A stretch of 32,656 nucleotides of DNA from CAYLLN01 sp036496265. GTDB lineage: Bacteria > Planctomycetota > Planctomycetia > Pirellulales > Pirellulaceae. The number at the start of each line of letters is the position of its first letter. The stretch's first letter is position 1. Position numbers and translations under genes: made by a program. Shown here piece after piece: positions 1 to 8,549 of this stretch. The notes beneath the pieces were generated by a model. The model had not been told where the DNA came from. It did no database searches and was given only the letters and a program-made list of their open reading frames with translations. The stretch is from positions 1-32,656 of the forward strand of contig DASXLL010000380.1 of the NCBI GenBank assembly GCA_036496265.1. The letters run 5' to 3'.

Positions 1-101
1 ACTGTACATCGGTACAAAAATTGCCCCTAGCTCCGGGTTCGCGACACCCTGCCATTTGATCCGGATACGACAAGTCGCTCCGCCCCACCCACCACGCACT
101 C

Positions 102-226
102 GCATGCATATCCAACGCATAAAATGCATAAACCCAACCCACGCATATTTCCACAAACCATTCTGCCACAACGACATACGGCCATTATGCATCCGAAGCA
201 TTTTTTACGCATACGCATATGCATGC
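102..226. repeat. Imperfect low-complexity palindrome at the 5' end of the first gene
   Basis: The segment is built from gcat/atgcat words. Its outer arms gcatgcatat (102-111) and atatgcatgc (217-226) are perfect inverted repeats, and a nested pair atgcataa (124-131) / ttatgcat (185-192) also matches. The start codon proposed for the downstream gene (187) lies in the nested right arm, so this repeat supplies both the leader and most of the signal peptide. Upstream (1-101) I see nothing beyond a 5-bp hairpin at 3-16. Confidence 0.7.
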
Positions 227-2451
227 TGGCGTTTCTCCTCCAGTCATGGGGAATCGTCCAGGCCGAGACTCCAATTGACCTCTCGGCTTACCACATCGAC
301 TGCCAGGTCAAAGTCGAGGGCTGGAATGGCAATCTGCGCCTTGCCTGGCCACTGACCGACACAGAAACCGGCGTCGTCACCCTCGACATGACCGGCCAAG
401 CGCCGCTGATCCAAGAATTAGCCGTTCGCAAAAACGGCGGCGAAGCAGAAACAATTATCACCAGCGTCGATCCCGTCTGGTTCCTCACCGTCGGCGAGCG
501 CCGAGCCGCCGACGAAAAAGCCCCCGATCAGCAGTGGGAAGTCTTCTTCGACAACCCGGCGAAACGCCCTCACGAAACATTCACCTCCAAGTTCACACCA
601 AAAATCGCCCGCGTCACCGGCAGCGGCCATCGCTGCACCGTTTCCATCGACGATCTCGCCGTCGGTCCCTTCACCGGCTCCCTCGAACTCTCCTTCTTCG
701 CCGGCTCGCGCCTCATGCGTATCGACGCCGCCATCAAGACCGAAAAAGACCGCCTCGCCGTCTTCTACGACACCGGCCTCGTCACCGACCAGCCGTCTTG
801 GACCGAACTCGCCTGGACCGACACCGACGGCCATCGACAAAAACGCGAATCAACGGGTGGTCCAGTCTGCTCGCAAACGGGGCCTGCAAGAGGCAACATG
901 TTGGGAACGCCCGAGGCCTGCGCCATTAACGTCCGCCATCGCGCCATCGCCGTTAGCGGCAAGCGCGGTTCCCTCGCCTGCTTTCCCCCTCCACACCAAT
1001 TCCAATTCCCCCGCGACTACTCCACCAACCTCGGCTTCATCTGGGCGGGCAACAACTACCAAGGCCTTGAACACAAAACCGGCTTCGGCATCCGCCAAAA
1101 CAAAGACGGCGGCGGCAACTATGTGCCCTGGGTAAACGCCCCGCCCAACGTGACCCATCGCATGGGCGCGTTTTACTTGCTAACCAGCGGCTCAGCCGAC
1201 GACGCGCTGACGGAGGCCGCCAACCTCACCCACAACGACCGCTTCGTCGAACTCCCCGGCTACAAAACCTTCACCAGCCACTACCACATGGCCGCTGCCG
1301 TCCACGCCATGGAAGAGCAAAAGAAAGGCATCAATCGCACTGAGCCGCCCGAATATGTCGGCGTCATGAAGCAACTTGGCGTCAATCTCGTGCATCAAGC
1401 CGAGTTCCACGGTGACGGCCATCCCAAAGACCCCGGCCCGCTCCGGCTGCCGGAAATGAAAGCCATGTTCGACGAATGCCGTCGCTGGTCCGACGACCAA
1501 TTGCTGCTCATGCCCGGCGAAGAAGGCAACGACTACCTCGGGATGAAGATTCAAGGCCAGCAGTCGGGTCACTGGATGAGCCTCTTTCCCCGCCCCGTTT
1601 ATTGGACGATGGTCCGCGGCGCCGATCAGCCCTTCAGCGAAGAAATCGCCCCTTACGGCAAGGTCTATCACGTCGGCAGCCGCGGTGACATGATCCGCCT
1701 CCTCAAAGAGGAGCACGGCCTCGCCTGGTCAGCCCATCCTCGCATCAAAGCCTCCAGCTGGACGCCCGACGCCTTCAAAGATGAGGACTTTTTCCAGGCC
1801 GAATACTGGCTCGGTGGCGCGTGGAAAGCCATGCCCGCCGATCTCTCGCGCGAAAAGCTCGGCGAGCGCGTCCTCAACCTCATGAGCGACATGGCCAACT
1901 GGGGCCAGCGAAAATATGTGCCCGGCGAAGTTGATGTCTTCACCATCGACCACACCCACGAGCTCTATGGCCACATGAACATCAACTATCTCCAGCTCGA
2001 CCGCATCCCCCGCTTCGACGAAGGCTGGCAGCCCGTCCTCGACGTCCTCCGCAATGGAAAATTCTTCGTCACCACCGGCGAAATCCTCATCCCCACCTTC
2101 ACCGTCGGCAACAAACAATCCGGCGACGTCCTCACACTAACCCGAAGCGTAAGCGAGGGATCCGACAATGCTTCCACACTAACCCGAAGCGTGAGCGAGG
2201 GACTTACTGCAACCGATCAACCCGAGCTTCGCGCCGAAATCCGCTGGACCTTCCCGCTTTCCTTCGCCGAAATCGTCTCCGGCGATGGCCACCAAATCTA
2301 TCGCGAGCGCATCGACCTCACCGACACCGCCGCCTTCGGCACTCGCACAATTTCAATCCGCCCCAATCTCAAAAACCGCCGCTGGATCCGCCTCGAAATC
2401 TGGGACATCGCCACCAACGGTGCCTTCACCCAACCGGTTTGGCTGGAGTAG
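187..2451 (+). CDS. Secreted PHP/CehA-like putative metallohydrolase with in-frame repeat peptides
   Basis: Predicted 754-residue exported protein. I chose the ATG at 187 because it gives a good signal peptide (basic start, hydrophobic stretch, cleavage after VQA near residue 26); an in-frame ATG at 124 would add 21 polar residues. Roughly residues 400-640 carry spaced His/Asp/Glu motifs: FHGDGH (407-412), MPGEEGND (442-449), SAHP (515-518) and DHTHELYGH (588-596). These resemble the PHP-fold CehA/McbA metallohydrolases, so a metal-dependent hydrolase is a reasonable guess, but the substrate is unknown and the N-terminal 380 residues are unrecognised. Three segments look like captured intergenic repeats: residues about 223-239, and two TRSVSEG peptides at 652-658 and 666-672, the latter just after the PHP-like part. 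The next gene follows about 70 bp on in the same direction. Family call moderate, reading frame secure. Confidence 0.75.
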   Translation: MHPKHFLRIRICMLAFLLQSWGIVQAETPIDLSAYHIDCQVKVEGWNGNLRLAWPLTDTETGVVTLDMTGQAPLIQELAVRKNGGEAETIITSVDPVWFLTVGERRAADEKAPDQQWEVFFDNPAKRPHETFTSKFTPKIARVTGSGHRCTVSIDDLAVGPFTGSLELSFFAGSRLMRIDAAIKTEKDRLAVFYDTGLVTDQPSWTELAWTDTDGHRQKRESTGGPVCSQTGPARGNMLGTPEACAINVRHRAIAVSGKRGSLACFPPPHQFQFPRDYSTNLGFIWAGNNYQGLEHKTGFGIRQNKDGGGNYVPWVNAPPNVTHRMGAFYLLTSGSADDALTEAANLTHNDRFVELPGYKTFTSHYHMAAAVHAMEEQKKGINRTEPPEYVGVMKQLGVNLVHQAEFHGDGHPKDPGPLRLPEMKAMFDECRRWSDDQLLLMPGEEGNDYLGMKIQGQQSGHWMSLFPRPVYWTMVRGADQPFSEEIAPYGKVYHVGSRGDMIRLLKEEHGLAWSAHPRIKASSWTPDAFKDEDFFQAEYWLGGAWKAMPADLSREKLGERVLNLMSDMANWGQRKYVPGEVDVFTIDHTHELYGHMNINYLQLDRIPRFDEGWQPVLDVLRNGKFFVTTGEILIPTFTVGNKQSGDVLTLTRSVSEGSDNASTLTRSVSEGLTATDQPELRAEIRWTFPLSFAEIVSGDGHQIYRERIDLTDTAAFGTRTISIRPNLKNRRWIRLEIWDIATNGAFTQPVWLE
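853..903 (-). repeat. Dispersed repeat, copy A, inside the 187-2451 gene
   Basis: Read on the minus strand, this segment shares tgcctcttgc and gtttgcgagca, in the same order and spacing, with the intergenic segment 19083-19131 on the plus strand. By eye about 28 of 36 aligned bases match. Here it is translated in frame as a Gly/Cys/Gln-rich peptide around residues 223-239, without breaking the gene. Confidence 0.55.
2133..2160 (+). repeat. 28-bp dispersed repeat, copy 1 (TRSVSEG-encoding)
   Basis: A 28-bp unit starting cacactaacccgaagcgt and ending agcgaggga. It differs from the copy at 2175-2202 at one base (a versus g at unit position 19). Both copies are in the same frame of the host gene and encode LTRSVSEG. 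I recall this word as common in planctomycete intergenic DNA, but could not check. Confidence 0.85.
2175..2202 (+). repeat. 28-bp dispersed repeat, copy 2 (TRSVSEG-encoding)
   Basis: Second copy, 14 bp after the first, so the unit-to-unit distance is 42 bp, a multiple of three. It keeps the reading frame of the 187-2451 gene. Confidence 0.85.
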
Positions 2452-2473
2452 GTCCCGCCGGCCCGGCGGGACC
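2451..2473 (+). terminator. GC-rich hairpin directly after the first gene
   Basis: ggtcccgcc / ggcgggacc, a perfect 9-bp stem with a 5-nt loop, begins on the last base of the stop codon at 2449-2451. No T-tract follows, so it may be a repeat hairpin or mRNA 3'-end protector rather than an intrinsic terminator. Confidence 0.4.
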
Positions 2474-2505
2474 TCGACGGTTGCATGAGATTTCCAACGC
2501 GGACG

Positions 2506-2652
2506 CGAGTAAGAGCAAGATGAAGATTATGATTAGGACGATGATTAAGAGCACGAGAAAGAGCAGGAGCATGACCAATGCAAATCCTGCTCTTAATCCT
2601 CATCTTGCTCTTAATCCCATTCATAATCTTACTCCTTCTCTTAATCTTACTC
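2506..2652. repeat. Hexamer-period purine/pyrimidine palindrome
   Basis: The left half (about 2506-2570) is purine-rich and made of 6-nt words such as aagagc, aagatg and atgatt. The right half (about 2586-2652) is pyrimidine-rich with gctctt, aatcct, catctt and aatctt. The halves are imperfect reverse complements; gagcagg 2562-2568 pairs with cctgctc 2586-2592 at the centre. The whole element would fold into a long imperfect hairpin in RNA. It encodes the N-terminus of the phosphatase-like protein. Confidence 0.8.
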
Positions 2653-3554
2653 TTCCGCTCTTGTTGGCCCTTGGTATTGCCATTTCGGCAACCACCGCCC
2701 TCGCCGCTCCTCCCGAAAAACTCTCGGCTCCTCACCTCCCCAACGCCTACCGCATCCACGAAAAGGTCATCTCCGGCGGCCAACCCGACGGCGAACCCGC
2801 TTTCCGCGAACTCGCCGCCCTCGGCGTCAAAACCATCATCAGCGTCGATGGCGCGAGACCTCAACTCGAGCTCGCCAAAAAATACGGCATCCGCTACGTT
2901 CACCTCCCCCACGGCTACGACGGCATTCCCGCCAATCGCGCCAACGAGCTCGCCAAAGCCGTCCACGATCTTCCCGGACCAATCTACATCCACTGCCATC
3001 AAGGCAAACACCGCGGGCCGACCGCCGCCGCCGTTGCCTGTATCGGCGCCGGCCTTCTCGATCCGGCCTTCGCGGAATCCGTTCTAAAAACAACCGGCAC
3101 GGGCACCAACTACCACGGCCTCTACCAATCGGCCCGCGCTGCCCGGCCCCTTTCACCGGCCGAACTGAATTCAGTCAAAGACGAATTTCCCGAGACAGCC
3201 GCCGTCCCGCCGCTCGCTGAAGCGATGTCCGCCATGGAGCACAAACACGATCAGCTCAAACAAATCGCCGCCGCCAACTGGCAAGCCCCCGCCGACCACC
3301 CCGACCTCGATCCGGCCCACGAGGCCCTGCTCTTCCGCGAGGAATTCGAGGAATTACTGCGTACCCCCGACGTTCAAAAACGCCAGCCCGAATTTCGCCG
3401 GCTCCTCACCGAAAGCCATCGCGCCGCCAAAGACCTCGAAACCGCGCTGCAATCCAAAATGCCGTCCACCGCTACCACCGGCCTAGACCGTATCACAAAA
3501 AACTGCACCGCCTGCCATCAGCAATTCCGCGACATACCGCTCAGCGAAAAATAG
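2520..3554 (+). CDS. Exported tyrosine-phosphatase-like protein with C-terminal CxxCH haem motif
   Basis: Predicted 344 residues from the ATG at 2520; an alternative ATG at 2571 would remove the basic leader but keep the hydrophobic signal segment that ends in TALAA. The body after the signal peptide resembles the dual-specificity/tyrosine phosphatase fold (planctomycete 'fused DSP-PTPase' type). It has the P-loop HCHQGKHRG with catalytic Cys159 and Arg165 (C-x5-R), preceded by YIH and followed by small residues. The C-terminal ~120 residues are helical and charged. They end in NCTACHQQFRD, a CxxCH haem-attachment site (Cys329, Cys332, His333) placed as in cytochrome c'-type four-helix proteins. 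The export signal fits haem attachment outside the cytoplasm. It may act on phospho-substrates or merely sense; this is unknown. The N-terminus is written in a hexamer repeat. Confidence 0.8.
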   Translation: MKIMIRTMIKSTRKSRSMTNANPALNPHLALNPIHNLTPSLNLTLPLLLALGIAISATTALAAPPEKLSAPHLPNAYRIHEKVISGGQPDGEPAFRELAALGVKTIISVDGARPQLELAKKYGIRYVHLPHGYDGIPANRANELAKAVHDLPGPIYIHCHQGKHRGPTAAAVACIGAGLLDPAFAESVLKTTGTGTNYHGLYQSARAARPLSPAELNSVKDEFPETAAVPPLAEAMSAMEHKHDQLKQIAAANWQAPADHPDLDPAHEALLFREEFEELLRTPDVQKRQPEFRRLLTESHRAAKDLETALQSKMPSTATTGLDRITKNCTACHQQFRDIPLSEK

Positions 3555-3633
3555 ACCAGTAGCTTTCCCCAAGCCGCGACCACGGCAAGCGGGATAATGG
3601 TCCCTGGAGGCGCTCCCGCAGTTCACGAAATAA

Positions 3634-3665
3634 CGATGCCCACGCTCTTTTCGGCGTGGGCATCG
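3634..3665. terminator. Bidirectional terminator-like hairpin between convergent genes
   Basis: cgatgcccacgc (3634-3645) and gcgtgggcatcg (3654-3665) form a perfect 12-bp stem with an 8-nt T-rich loop. It lies between the 3' ends of the phosphatase-like gene (+) and the sigma factor gene (-), where a shared terminator is expected. No long T-tract follows on either strand. Confidence 0.6.
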
Positions 3666-3701
3666 TGAAAATGGCCGACCGCGACAGTCGCCGCGGCTGT
3701 G

Positions 3702-5276
<1,575 letters not shown>

Positions 5277-5284
5277 GGGCCAAA

Positions 5285-5289
5285 CTCCT
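5285..5289 (-). promoter_or_regulatory. Shine-Dalgarno that fixes the TTG start of the sigma factor gene
   Basis: Read on the minus strand, AGGAG stands 8 nt before the TTG at 5276-5274. It is one of the best ribosome-binding sites in the window, which makes the rare TTG start credible. Confidence 0.75.
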
Positions 5290-6210
5290 AAACAGATTTT
5301 CGCGAGGGGCTTTTAATGGCGGGAGGCATGTCGGTCGATGATGGATGTGTGTTATTGGCGATTGCCGGGCGACGAGCGTAATCAGTTTTTGGCTCGAATC
5401 GCACCGTGTGTTTTCGTCCATCACCGCCGCCGACAATATCTCTGCGTCAACTCTAACACCGCACGGCGAGCGCGGCGTCGCAACTGGTGAATTGGAAAGA
5501 AATTAGGGTTACGGAAAGTAAGCCGGACACTGAGTTTGGCCGCGCATCTTCACTAGGCCGTTTTTTTAATACGGCCATTTCTTTTAAACAGACGATCAGA
5601 CGCGCGGGCCAATACACGTTCACACACGCCAAGCCATTGACGCGCGTTTTGCCTTTTCAAGTTCCGTGACGCAAGTTCCGTTACGTTCAAGCATCGATGC
5701 GGTGGGCGAGCCTCGCAGTAATGCGGAGCCTAATACGGCGGAGCCAGCAAAACTGGGAAGCCAAAGGTCTCGACAATCCGGCGGCAAGACCGATAGAGGC
5801 TCGATCGTTCTCGCACGCTCGTCCAATGACAACTAGTGCGGCGAACCAATCGAGCCACCGTCGCAAAGCCTCAGCGAGCAGTCCGCGTTGTGTTGGTGGG
5901 AAGGGAACTGCCGCAGCTCAAGCGACCTGCCCAATTCTAACTACGAGCGCGGTCGGGGGAAGGGTTATCTTCAAGAAATCTTCATCGCGAGTTCATGGCA
6001 CTGGGCTTGATTGCGTGACGAGCTCGGCGACTGCTGCCGCCTGAGTCGGCAGTGGCACCGGGTAGTTGATTCCGAGGGCCATTCTCACCCCGCTGCTGGA
6101 TTTGACAACCCACGAAGCACGCGGCCGGCTTTGGCGTCCTTGAGAGGCAGTTCTGCGGCCAGTAGCATGAGCCGAGTGACGCAGATTCCCGCCCAACCGT
6201 CGAAACAGCT
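5290..6210. other. Gene-poor intergenic region
   Basis: About 920 bp with no reading frame I can defend. Short ORFs at 5487-5669 and 5697-6044 (+) and 5620-5832 and 5993-6299 (-) have biased, Ser/Arg/Ala-rich composition and no recognisable motif. The sigma-factor promoter should lie at about 5300-5480, but I find no convincing -35/-10 pair. No tRNA or structured RNA is evident. Confidence 0.5.
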
Positions 6211-7005
6211 ATGTCAAGCATGGATTTTAAGGATCGAGTGGTAATTGTTACGGGCGCAAGTCTTGGCATTGGACGCGCTTGCGCTTTGGCATTCGGCAAG
6301 GCGGGTGCTAGCGTCGTGGTGAATTTCCGATCGCACGCTGATCAGGCCGAAGCGGTTGTCCGCGAACTTGAGGGGGCAGGAGCCAAGGCGATCGCTTTGC
6401 GAGCCGACGTCGCTGACCAGGCCGCGGTTGAGAAGATGGTGGCCGACACTGTCAGCCATTTCGGTCGCCTGGATATTGCCGTTAGCAACGCGGCATACAG
6501 CGACCGGGAGCTGTTTTACCAGGCCGATATGGCCGGATTTCGCCGCACGGTGGATGTCACCATGTGGGGGGCGTTTTACCTGATGCGGGCGGCCTCCCAG
6601 CAGATGATCAAACAGGGGGGCGGCGGGGCAATTTGCATTGTCAGTTCGCCCCACGCCTTCATCCCGGCGCCTCGGGCAATGGCCTACAACATGTCGAAAG
6701 CCGCGATCGAGCACATGGCCCGGACCGCCGCAATTGAAGTCGCCGAGTTCAAGATCCGCATTAACTGCATACAGCCCGGCTGGACCGACACGCCTGGCGA
6801 GCTGAAATTCGCTAGCCGGGAGACGCTGGATACGGCGGGGGCAAAAATCCCGATGGGGCGACTGGGGACGGCCGAGGAAATGGCTGATGGCGTCCTTTTC
6901 CTCTGCAACCCCAAAAACACGTATGTCACGGGCGCGGCTCTACTGGTTGATGGCGGAATTAGCCTGCCCTGGTGGGCCAATCGAGGATCGGCCGCGCCCG
7001 GTTGA
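6211..7005 (+). CDS. SDR-family NAD(P)-dependent oxidoreductase
   Basis: 264-residue classical short-chain dehydrogenase/reductase with a Rossmann fold. TGASLGIG (14-21) is the TGxxxGxG cofactor loop, and a basic-free segment follows beta-2 (NFRSHAD). SNAA (92-95) replaces the usual NNAG. The catalytic residues are Ser146, Tyr159 and Lys163 (YNMSK). The PGWTDTPG segment (189-196) and the C-terminal VTGAALLVDGG are standard. It most resembles the 3-oxoacyl-ACP reductase/glucose dehydrogenase-like group, but the substrate cannot be read from sequence. An in-frame ATG at 6220 is an alternative start. It is followed by a heptamer repeat and then the two-TM protein in the same direction. Confidence 0.92.
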   Translation: MSSMDFKDRVVIVTGASLGIGRACALAFGKAGASVVVNFRSHADQAEAVVRELEGAGAKAIALRADVADQAAVEKMVADTVSHFGRLDIAVSNAAYSDRELFYQADMAGFRRTVDVTMWGAFYLMRAASQQMIKQGGGGAICIVSSPHAFIPAPRAMAYNMSKAAIEHMARTAAIEVAEFKIRINCIQPGWTDTPGELKFASRETLDTAGAKIPMGRLGTAEEMADGVLFLCNPKNTYVTGAALLVDGGISLPWWANRGSAAPG

Positions 7006-7014
7006 CGGCCGATC

Positions 7015-7046
7015 TTTGAATCGTGAACTTTGAACCTTGAACTTTC
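7015..7046 (-). repeat. Heptamer array
   Basis: On the minus strand the units are gttcaag, gttcaaa, gttcacg and attcaaa, each 7 nt, with a partial unit. It lies between the SDR gene and the following gene and belongs to the same word family as 9014-9045 and 29781-29808. Confidence 0.75.
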
Positions 7047-7058
7047 GTAGTCACCCGC

Positions 7059-7610
7059 ATGTCGCACCAGTATTTATTGCCCTGCTCCTGCGGCCAGAAA
7101 ACGCCGGTCTCGCCGGCGCAGGCTGGCGGGCAGGTTACGTGCGTTTGCGGTAAGAACCTATCGGTCCCAACGCTCCGCGGACTGCGTGAACTGGAAATTG
7201 CCCCGGCGGCTGCACCAGAAAAGAAAGCCGGCTGGAGCCGCATTCATGGGGCCGTCTTTGCCAGCGGACTGACGGTAGCGGCGATTGGCGTCGTGCTGCT
7301 CGCATTGTCGGTCCTTCAGTATGGCCAGATCGTCGGATTCGGCATGACGACGGATCGCACCGAAGATGTGCTGCGGTCGCAGCAGGCGGATATTGAGGGA
7401 ATGTCTCCGACGCAAGTGCTGGCGGAGTGGCGAAAGGATGTTGAGGAAGGGCTCGGCGAGCCGGAAGAACCGCCGTGGTCGAAGTTCAAGCGGCTGGCGG
7501 CCAGCAACGTGACATGGATCAAAGTCGCTGCCGCCGCGATGATTGGAGGAGTTCTTATTTCCCTGATTACGCTGCTCGTCCCCGCAACTGCGGTGAAAGC
7601 CTCTGCGTGA
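7059..7610 (+). CDS. Two-TM protein with an N-terminal zinc-ribbon-like Cys motif
   Basis: 183 residues of unknown function. Two CxC pairs (Cys9/Cys11 and Cys28/Cys30), each followed by Gly, look like a minimal zinc ribbon. A transmembrane helix follows at about 65-87 (SGLTVAAIGVVLLALSVLQ), then a charged, acidic loop of about 65 residues, then a second helix near 155-177 (AAAAMIGGVLISLITLLV). The architecture suggests a membrane protein with cytosolic zinc ribbon and C-terminus. I do not recognise a named family. It ends 6 bp before the convergent methyltransferase stop, so the two 3' ends almost touch. Confidence 0.75.
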   Translation: MSHQYLLPCSCGQKTPVSPAQAGGQVTCVCGKNLSVPTLRGLRELEIAPAAAPEKKAGWSRIHGAVFASGLTVAAIGVVLLALSVLQYGQIVGFGMTTDRTEDVLRSQQADIEGMSPTQVLAEWRKDVEEGLGEPEEPPWSKFKRLAASNVTWIKVAAAAMIGGVLISLITLLVPATAVKASA

Positions 7611-7616
7611 GCGCGC

Positions 7617-8387
7617 TCATTTGCGCCGCAGGATCAACACCACGTCCTGCGTCTCCGGTTTGATCTCAATTGGCGCATCAATTTCATATCGGAAGTCGAA
7701 TACGGCGGTCAATTCGAGCTCTTGCGTGGCCGCAATCAGTGCCCGCATCTGCCGCCAGGTGTAAGTTCGAAAAATGAGCTCGTCGGTGATTTGAAAAGTC
7801 CGCGTCGGCGTATAAACATCCATCGTCATTGTGCAGCATTCGGTGCGGGCCTTTAGATTAAGATCGTGCGTCGCTAGATGTGTGTTGATGCCCAGATGAC
7901 CGCGGCGAGCGCTCCACCGCTCTTCCGTGATGGCCGCGCCTGCGGTGGGAGTTAGATGGAGGCCGAGGACATAAATTCCTCCGAGCTTCAACGACCGCGC
8001 GATGCATTGCAGATGGGCGATCGCTTGCTTTTCACTCAATAGATGCCGGAAACTGTTTATCATGTTGAACGCCGCGTCCACAGGTCGCGGGAGCTCAAAG
8101 TCCGCCATGTCACCGACAAAGACGGACGGCTTTTTATCGTTTCGGGCGAGGCGTTTGTTGCAGTAATCGACGGCCCGCGGGTTGAGATCCAGACCGGACA
8201 CTTCATACCCGGCCAGTGCCAAGCGAAAAAGCAACCGGCCGGTTCCGCAGGCGGGTTCAAAGACCTTGCGAACCTTTGGCCCGCCAAACTTGTCAAACAC
8301 TTGCCGCAAAAAATCGAACTCGGCTTTCCAATCGGAGCCGAAGACGAGGTCGTAGTAGCGGGGGTAGTCGTAGAGATTGGCGGGCAC
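7617..8387 (-). CDS. Class I SAM-dependent methyltransferase
   Basis: About 256 residues from the GTG at 8387. Motif I is VFEPACGTGRLL (42-53), the acidic end of beta-2 is SGLDLN, motif II-like FVGDMADFELP follows, and SLKLGGIYVLGLHL is the beta-5 region. This is the fold of methyltransf_25/11 small-molecule methyltransferases; the substrate is unknown. The frame stays open to a TTG at 8513, but the additional 42 residues include a stretch encoded by a heptamer array (8400-8427). A natural fold start, NLYDYPRYYDLVFG, begins right after the GTG, so I prefer the short form. It is divergent from marR, with a twin palindrome between, so both may share control. Confidence 0.85.
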   Translation of the reverse strand: MPANLYDYPRYYDLVFGSDWKAEFDFLRQVFDKFGGPKVRKVFEPACGTGRLLFRLALAGYEVSGLDLNPRAVDYCNKRLARNDKKPSVFVGDMADFELPRPVDAAFNMINSFRHLLSEKQAIAHLQCIARSLKLGGIYVLGLHLTPTAGAAITEERWSARRGHLGINTHLATHDLNLKARTECCTMTMDVYTPTRTFQITDELIFRTYTWRQMRALIAATQELELTAVFDFRYEIDAPIEIKPETQDVVLILRRK

Positions 8388-8399
8388 GGGGCGCAGGCA

Positions 8400-8427
8400 G
8401 AAGTCGGAGATTAGAAGCCAGAGAAGG
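8400..8427 (-). repeat. Heptamer array in the methyltransferase leader
   Basis: Four purine-rich 7-nt units on the plus strand (gaagtcg, gagatta, gaagcca, gagaagg). They lie just upstream of the preferred GTG start of the methyltransferase. If the longer start were used they would encode a hydrophobic LLWLLISDF-type peptide. Confidence 0.6.
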
Positions 8428-8494
8428 AACGTACTAGCTTGCCGGGATTGCGCATAGTGCCGATTTGCTCTCTTGCCTTGGTTTTCGATTTGAT

Positions 8495-8525
8495 TTAGCT
8501 TGATAGCTAACAATTAGCAGGCTAA
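8495..8525. promoter_or_regulatory. Twin palindrome, candidate MarR operator
   Basis: TTAGCT-N4-AGCTAA (8495-8510) is followed 3 bp later by TTAGC-N2-GCTAA (8514-8525). Both are perfect dyads sharing TTAGC/GCTAA half-sites. They lie 25 bp before the MarR ATG in the divergent gap, which is where autorepressors of this family bind. Site assignment is inferred. Confidence 0.6.
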
Positions 8526-8549
8526 TGATTTGGCACAGGCGGTGCGCCC

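Noticed and set aside
5993..6196. Possible pseudogene of a hydroxyacid dehydrogenase on the minus strand
   Set aside because: Only about 20 residues look suggestive and the surrounding frames do not continue the similarity; too weak to annotate.
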